A stretch of 64,000 nt of DNA from JBCCFW01 sp039029535 (GTDB taxonomy: Bacteria > Acidobacteriota > JBCCFW01), in the NCBI GenBank assembly GCA_039029535.1, contig JBCCFW010000010.1, positions 1 through 64,000 of the forward strand, written 5' to 3'. The notes beneath the pieces are model-generated. The model was not told where the DNA came from. It saw only the letters and a program-made list of their open reading frames with translations, and made no database searches. Shown one piece after another: positions 59,576 through 64,000 of this stretch; the stretch's first letter is position 1; every line of letters begins with the position of its first letter. The position numbers and the translations under genes are program-made.

Positions 59576-62500
59576 ATGACGACCCTCGCCCGCCGCCTCG
59601 CCCTCGCGCTCCCCCTCCTGGCCGTCCTCCTCGCCCCCCTCCCGGCCCGGGCGAGCTACACGAACTTCGAGGTCAGCCACGTCCACCCCATCGCGCTGAC
59701 CCCCGACGGCAACCGGCTCCTGGCCCTCAACACGCCCGACGCCGCGCTCGAGGTGTTCACCGTCCTCGACAACGGCAACCTCCGTCACGACGCCACCGTC
59801 CCCGTCGGGATGGAGCCCGTCTCGGTCGCCGCCCGGGACGACTCCCAGGCCTGGGTCGTCAACCACCTGTCCGACTCGGTCAGCATCGTCGACCTGACCC
59901 AGCTCCACGTCGTCGAGACCCTCCGCGTGGGCGACGAGCCCAACGACGTCGCCTTCGCCAACAACCGCGCCTTCGTCACCCTCGGCGGGGAAGACGTCGT
60001 CCTCGTCTACGAGCTCGCCGACCTCACCGCCGCCCCCCGACGCATCGACCTCTTCTGCAACAGCCCCCGCGCGTTGGCCGTCTCCCCCGACGGCGCCACC
60101 GTCCACGCGGCCTGTCTCCACTCCGGCAACCAGACCACCGTTCTCAACGCCAACGCGATCTTCGGCGGTGGCGGCTTCGGAATGAACACGACCCGCGCCG
60201 CCGAGCTCGGCCTCTCGCTCTTGAACTGCGACGGGGCGCCCAACCCCTACCCGCCCCTCCCCGCCGGCATCGAGCGCGACCCGACTCTCCCCACCCCCGC
60301 TGGTGGTGGTCAGCCGCAGGTCGGTCTCATCGTCCGCTGGGAAGAGTCCATCGACGCGTGGATCGACGACGCGGGCCAAGACTGGTCTCACTGCCTTCCC
60401 TTCCGACTCCCCGACCTCGACCTCCACTCGATCAATGCGACCGACCTCACCGTCACGACCACGCCCGAGCTCGGCACGACCCTCTTCGAGGTCTCGGTCA
60501 ACCCCGCCGACGGCTCCATCTGGGTGCCGCACACCGAGGCCCGCAACTTCGTCCGCTTCGAGCACCCGCTCGCGCTCGAGGGTCACGTCGTCGACAACCG
60601 GGTGAGCATCGTCGCCGGCGACCGCAGCGGCACGACCATCGTCGACCTCAACGCCCACGTCGACCGTGAGTCGGACCCGGCCAGCAACCTCGCCGAGCGT
60701 CAGGCGTCCGTCTCGCAGCCCGGGATGATGACCTGGCGCAGCGACGGCACCCGTGCCTACCTCACCGCCATCGGCAGCCGGAAGCTCTTCGAGATCGACG
60801 CCGCCGCCCGCACCCCCGCCGGCATCTTCGGACCGAGTCGCGCGACGCCCCGCGCCGTCGAGGTCGGAGAAGGACCGAGCGGCGTGGTCCTCCACGAGGT
60901 CCGCGACCGTCTCTACGTCCTCAACCGCTTCGCCAACTCGATCGCCTTGGTCGAGGCCAGCAGCTTGACCAAGCTCTCCGAGCGGCCCCTCCACGATCCC
61001 AGCGACGACATCGTCAAGACCGGACGTCGGCTCCTCTACGACGCCATCCTCACTTCCGGACACGGCGACGCGTCCTGCGCGAGCTGTCACGTCTCCGGCG
61101 ACCTCGACAACCTCGCCTGGGACCTCGGCAACCCCGAGGGCGAGTTCGTCTCCTACAACGAGGTCATGGACAACGTCCGCTTCATCTTCCCGGTCGGCGG
61201 CGTTCCTTCCGAGTGCCCGCCCTCCGTGTGTGCAGCACAGACCGGCTTCGACCCGCAGAAGGGCCCCATGGCCACGCAGACCTTCCGCGGGATGCTCGAG
61301 CCCCTCCACTGGCGCGGCGACCGTCCCACCTTCGCAGACTTCAATCCCGCCTTCGTCGGCCTCCTCGGAACCGCCGACCAGGGCGGCGGTGGATTGAGCG
61401 CGGAGGACATGAACCTGTTCAGCGACTTCGCTCTCGGCATCCAGTACCCGCCCAACCCCTTCCGCAACGTCGACGACACCCTCCCCGACGTCGACATCGC
61501 CATTCCCGAGACGCCCCACGTCGGCAACCCCAACCGCGGCGCCATGCTCTTCGACACGCTGCCGTCCGACGCCGGTCAACCGTGTCAGGCCTGTCACGCC
61601 CACCCCTTCGGAGCCGCCGGCGGGCAGCTCGGTGGGGTGACCCCGCAGGAGCCGACCTCACCGGCCACCACCGCCCTCTTCAACGGTGATGCCGACCTCA
61701 CCCCGCACAACGACCTCGAGGTCGCGCACATGCGCAACGTCTACACGAAGCGCGGCCCCACCTTCGGTCTCGCCGGCGCCACGCCCGACGCCAAGTCGGG
61801 CTTCGGGCTCATCCACGACGGCAGCGTGCCCGACATCGTGAGCTTCCTGACCAACGACGTCTTCACGATCAACAGCACGGACCAACGCGACCTCTCCGCC
61901 TTCTCCATCGCCTTCCCCACCGGCACGAAGCCCTGCGTCGGTCAGCAGGTGACCGTCCCGGCCGGCACCGCTCCCACCGGCACGCCGGAAGAGGAAGCGC
62001 TGCTCACCACGCTTCTCGGCATCGCCGACCGCGACGACGGCAACCGTCATGGCGAGCTCATCGCCTCGGGCAGCCAGGGCGGCGTCCTCCGTCGTCACTT
62101 CCTGCAAGGGGGCACCTGGCAGGCCGACCAGGCGGCCGACCCGCCGCTGACCACCGCCCAGCTCCGCGAGATGGCCGACGGCCCCATCACCTTCACCTGC
62201 ACGCCGCTCGACTCCGGTGAACGCCTCGGCGCCGACCGCGACGAGGACGGACGCCGCGACCTCGACGACAACTGCCCCGCCGCCGACAACGCCGACCAGG
62301 CGGATGGCGACGGCGACGGCGTCGGCGACGCCTGTGACAACTGCCTCACGACCCCCAACGCGGATCAAGCCGACGCGGACGGTGACGGTGAGGGCGACGA
62401 GTGTGAGGTCGTCCCGACCTGCGACGAGCCCTCCGCCCTCGACGTCGACCTGCTGGTCACGCCGCTGCTCCTGAGCCGACTCACCGGCGATCAGGTCGCC

Positions 62501-62740
62501 CTCACCTGGCAGGACCTCGGATCGCAGTATCAGGTCCATGCCGGTGACGTCGCCGACTTCGCCTCGGGAACGCTCGCGCCGGCACCCCTGGCCTGCGACG
62601 TGATGGACGCCACGACCACCGTGGACCTGGCAGGCAGCCAGTACCTGCTCGTCATCGGTCAATGCGGCGCGCTCACCAGCTCGTTCGGTCGTGACGGCAG
62701 GGGAACGGAGCGTGTCATCGCTCCCCTCCCCTGCCCCTGA
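59576..62740 (+). CDS. Exported YVTN-propeller / di-heme cytochrome c peroxidase-like / TSP3 fusion
   Basis: 1054 residues from ATG 59576 (GGAG seven bases upstream; the frame opens earlier without support). A signal peptide ends near A-R-A-S-Y. Residues 30-480 form a YVTN-type propeller (for example L-A-V-S-P-D-G-A-T-V-H-A-A-C-L-H). The next part is cytochrome-like, with two heme motifs C-A-S-C-H and C-Q-A-C-H and the spacing seen in MauG/CcpA-like di-heme proteins. The C-terminus has two TSP3-like calcium repeats (D-D-N-C-P ... D-Q-A-D-G-D-G-D-G-V-G-D) and a short final domain. The fusion suggests a surface electron-transfer or peroxidase protein with calcium-rigidified tail. Confidence 0.87.
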   Translation: MTTLARRLALALPLLAVLLAPLPARASYTNFEVSHVHPIALTPDGNRLLALNTPDAALEVFTVLDNGNLRHDATVPVGMEPVSVAARDDSQAWVVNHLSDSVSIVDLTQLHVVETLRVGDEPNDVAFANNRAFVTLGGEDVVLVYELADLTAAPRRIDLFCNSPRALAVSPDGATVHAACLHSGNQTTVLNANAIFGGGGFGMNTTRAAELGLSLLNCDGAPNPYPPLPAGIERDPTLPTPAGGGQPQVGLIVRWEESIDAWIDDAGQDWSHCLPFRLPDLDLHSINATDLTVTTTPELGTTLFEVSVNPADGSIWVPHTEARNFVRFEHPLALEGHVVDNRVSIVAGDRSGTTIVDLNAHVDRESDPASNLAERQASVSQPGMMTWRSDGTRAYLTAIGSRKLFEIDAAARTPAGIFGPSRATPRAVEVGEGPSGVVLHEVRDRLYVLNRFANSIALVEASSLTKLSERPLHDPSDDIVKTGRRLLYDAILTSGHGDASCASCHVSGDLDNLAWDLGNPEGEFVSYNEVMDNVRFIFPVGGVPSECPPSVCAAQTGFDPQKGPMATQTFRGMLEPLHWRGDRPTFADFNPAFVGLLGTADQGGGGLSAEDMNLFSDFALGIQYPPNPFRNVDDTLPDVDIAIPETPHVGNPNRGAMLFDTLPSDAGQPCQACHAHPFGAAGGQLGGVTPQEPTSPATTALFNGDADLTPHNDLEVAHMRNVYTKRGPTFGLAGATPDAKSGFGLIHDGSVPDIVSFLTNDVFTINSTDQRDLSAFSIAFPTGTKPCVGQQVTVPAGTAPTGTPEEEALLTTLLGIADRDDGNRHGELIASGSQGGVLRRHFLQGGTWQADQAADPPLTTAQLREMADGPITFTCTPLDSGERLGADRDEDGRRDLDDNCPAADNADQADGDGDGVGDACDNCLTTPNADQADADGDGEGDECEVVPTCDEPSALDVDLLVTPLLLSRLTGDQVALTWQDLGSQYQVHAGDVADFASGTLAPAPLACDVMDATTTVDLAGSQYLLVIGQCGALTSSFGRDGRGTERVIAPLPCP

Positions 62741-62872
62741 CGAACATCCGGCGTCGTTCCGTCACGAGATCGCCACCCGAGAGAAAGGAAGACGCAACGT
62801 CCATCTAGCACGTTCTTCATCGACGGTTAGCATCGGTACTCGAAGCTTGCGCCGTCGAGAAGGAACGTCGAC

Positions 62873-63973
62873 GTGGCGCAGCTCTTCCTCAGCCTGGCCG
62901 GAGAAGGACGTGGTCACGCGACGCGTGCCCGGGTCCTCATCGAAGCGCTCCGACGCGAGCACTCGCTTCGCATCTTCGCTCCAGCCGACGGGCACGACTT
63001 CCTCGCGCCCCTGTACGCGGGCACCGGCGTCGATCTCCGTCCGATGCCGGGCCCCGTCTTCGGCTACGACCGCCAGGGTGACGTCGACTACCTCGCCACG
63101 GCCCGAGCCAACCTGGGCTACACGCTCCGGCTGAACGGGCTCGTGAGCCGCCTCGCCGCCGAGCTCCGCGAGGCCCGACCCGACTTGGTCATCGCCGACT
63201 TCGAGCCGGCACTTCCCCGGGCCGCGCGTCGCGTCGGCGTCCCCTTCGTGAGCCTCGACCACCAGCATCTCCTGGTCACTCACGAGATCCCGGGGCTGCC
63301 GCCCAAGGCGCGACGGATGCTGCCGTTGCTCCGCACGGTGGTGCGGGCCTATCACCAGGGCGCCGCCAAGACCCTCGTGTCGAGCTTCCACGCCGGCCCA
63401 CTGCGTCAAGGCGTGCGTGATGTCGCCACCGTCGGCGTGCTGCTACGCCCCGAGATCACCGCCAGCCGCTTCACGCACGGGGACTATCTCGTCGCCTACT
63501 TCCGCAAGCGCGCCCCTGAGGGCGTCCTCGACGTGCTCGCCCGCTCGGGCCGCCCCGTTCGGATCTACGGTCTCGGCGAACGGGCCGACCAGGGCTCGCT
63601 CGTCTTCCGACCCATCTCCGAGCGAGACTTCCTCGACGACCTGGCGAGCTGCGCGGCGGTGGTGACCACCGCGGGCAACCAGCTCATCGGCGAGGCACTC
63701 TCCCTGCAGAAGCCGGTGCTCGCGACCCCCGAGCCCGGCAACGTCGAGCAGGTCGTCAACGCCGCCTTGCTGGAAGACAGCGGCTGCGGACGCGGGCTCG
63801 TCGAGGGCGGTCTCGACGACGCGACGCTGACGGCCTTCCTCAATCGCCTCCCCGCCTACCGGGAGGCAGCGGCCAGCCGCTGCTTCGACGGAACGCGGGA
63901 CGTGCTCGCCGTCATCGACGAGCAACTCCGCGAAGAGCGCCCGATTCACCCCATCCTCGCCCCGGCGACGTGA
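62873..63973 (+). CDS. MJ1255/VC2487-type glycosyltransferase-like protein
   Basis: 366 residues, no signal peptide or membrane segment. The GT-B pattern is visible: N-terminal S-L-A-G-E-G-R-G-H-A-T-R-A-R-V-L and C-terminal T-T-A-G-N-Q-L-I-G-E-A-L-S-L-Q-K-P-V-L-A-T-P, the nucleotide-sugar loop of the MurG-like family TIGR00661. It is probably a sugar transferase for a lipid or surface polymer; donor and acceptor are unknown. The start GTG is preceded by GAGAAGGAA eight bases upstream. Its TGA overlaps the ATG of the next gene (TGATG), of which only nine codons are in the window. Confidence 0.85.
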   Translation: MAQLFLSLAGEGRGHATRARVLIEALRREHSLRIFAPADGHDFLAPLYAGTGVDLRPMPGPVFGYDRQGDVDYLATARANLGYTLRLNGLVSRLAAELREARPDLVIADFEPALPRAARRVGVPFVSLDHQHLLVTHEIPGLPPKARRMLPLLRTVVRAYHQGAAKTLVSSFHAGPLRQGVRDVATVGVLLRPEITASRFTHGDYLVAYFRKRAPEGVLDVLARSGRPVRIYGLGERADQGSLVFRPISERDFLDDLASCAAVVTTAGNQLIGEALSLQKPVLATPEPGNVEQVVNAALLEDSGCGRGLVEGGLDDATLTAFLNRLPAYREAAASRCFDGTRDVLAVIDEQLREERPIHPILAPAT

Positions 63974-64000
63974 TGACCGCACTGCCGAGACTCATCGCCG
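63973..64000 (+). CDS. Partial 5' end of the next gene
   Basis: An ATG at 63973 overlaps the preceding stop as TGATG and encodes M-T-A-L-P-R-L-I-A before the window ends. The overlap suggests a translationally coupled partner of the glycosyltransferase. Nothing can be said of its function. Confidence 0.45.

Noticed and set aside
59492..61603. 703-codon minus-strand frame over the cytochrome fusion gene
   Set aside because: Val/Asp/Gly shadow frame; the plus strand has heme motifs, a signal peptide and a good ribosome site.

Overview
The window is about 64 kb of high-GC DNA, gene-dense on both strands. It encodes many secreted, lipid-anchored or membrane proteins, von Willebrand A (vWA)/MoxR gene sets, formylglycine-generating-enzyme-like (FGE) domains, TPR regulators and thrombospondin type 3 (TSP3) calcium-binding repeats. 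This mix fits a large-genome, surface-elaborate Gram-negative such as a Planctomycetota or Myxococcota-like lineage. No rRNA or other phylogenetic marker is present, so the phylum is an inference. No tRNA, rRNA, CRISPR array or intact insertion sequence was seen. Many gene pairs overlap by four bases (ATGA, GTGA, and one TTGA), and several of these overlaps fix start codons.

Layout. 0-2.7 kb: Prx6-type peroxiredoxin, an unknown protein and exonuclease III (+). 2.7-8.5 kb: a coupled (-) operon of a large secreted alpha/beta hydrolase, a carboxypeptidase-regulatory-like protein and two membrane-anchored FGE-like proteins. 8.8-12.6 kb: a BNR-propeller lipoprotein and a small exported protein (+). 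12.6-24.5 kb: a seven-gene MoxR/DUF58/BatA/DUF4159/vWA/DUF4175/peptidase-MA operon (-). 24.8-29.7 kb: two tandem TSP3 lipoproteins with about 23 and 30 repeats, closed by a strong terminator. 29.8-37.2 kb: an HTH-TPR protein, a PAS histidine kinase, and an RNase G/radical-SAM pair (-). 37.3-40.6 kb: a catalytically dead REP-associated (RAYT) transposase relative, an MFS transporter and a GT39-like glycosyltransferase (+). 40.7-44.9 kb: VapBC, then ETF-ubiquinone oxidoreductase, M20 amidohydrolase and a SUKH-domain protein (-). 45.0-47.2 kb: an exported propeller-like protein (-). 47.5-57.7 kb: the most notable locus, described next. 57.9-64 kb: PhoD-like phosphatase, a YVTN/di-heme cytochrome/TSP3 fusion, and an MJ1255-type glycosyltransferase (+).

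The 47.5-57.7 kb locus is transcribed on the minus strand in the order Trypco2-like small protein, trypsin-like protease with a long C-terminal adaptor region, MoxR AAA+ ATPase, a vWA-like/FGE fusion, a second FGE protein, a pseudo-beta-lactamase lipoprotein, a third FGE protein, and an HTH-TPR regulator. Its three FGE proteins share a signature (P-x-W-A-S ... G-x-D/E-D/R ... W-I-P) just before the FGE fold that the other FGE pair in the window lacks. The content matches the general logic of the NTP-dependent (MoxR/vWA/VMAP-like, trypsin, Trypco, EAD) conflict systems predicted by comparative genomics. This particular arrangement, with a dead serine hydrolase, three FGE domains and a TPR regulator, is the best candidate here for an undescribed defence or self-recognition system.

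Working model (inference): the protease is held inactive or positioned by Trypco2. MoxR and the degenerate vWA-like protein form an ATP-driven switch, and the FGE-like domains act as recognition or tethering modules. The other MoxR operon (12.6-24.5 kb) is of the common envelope-associated BatA type and is probably separate.
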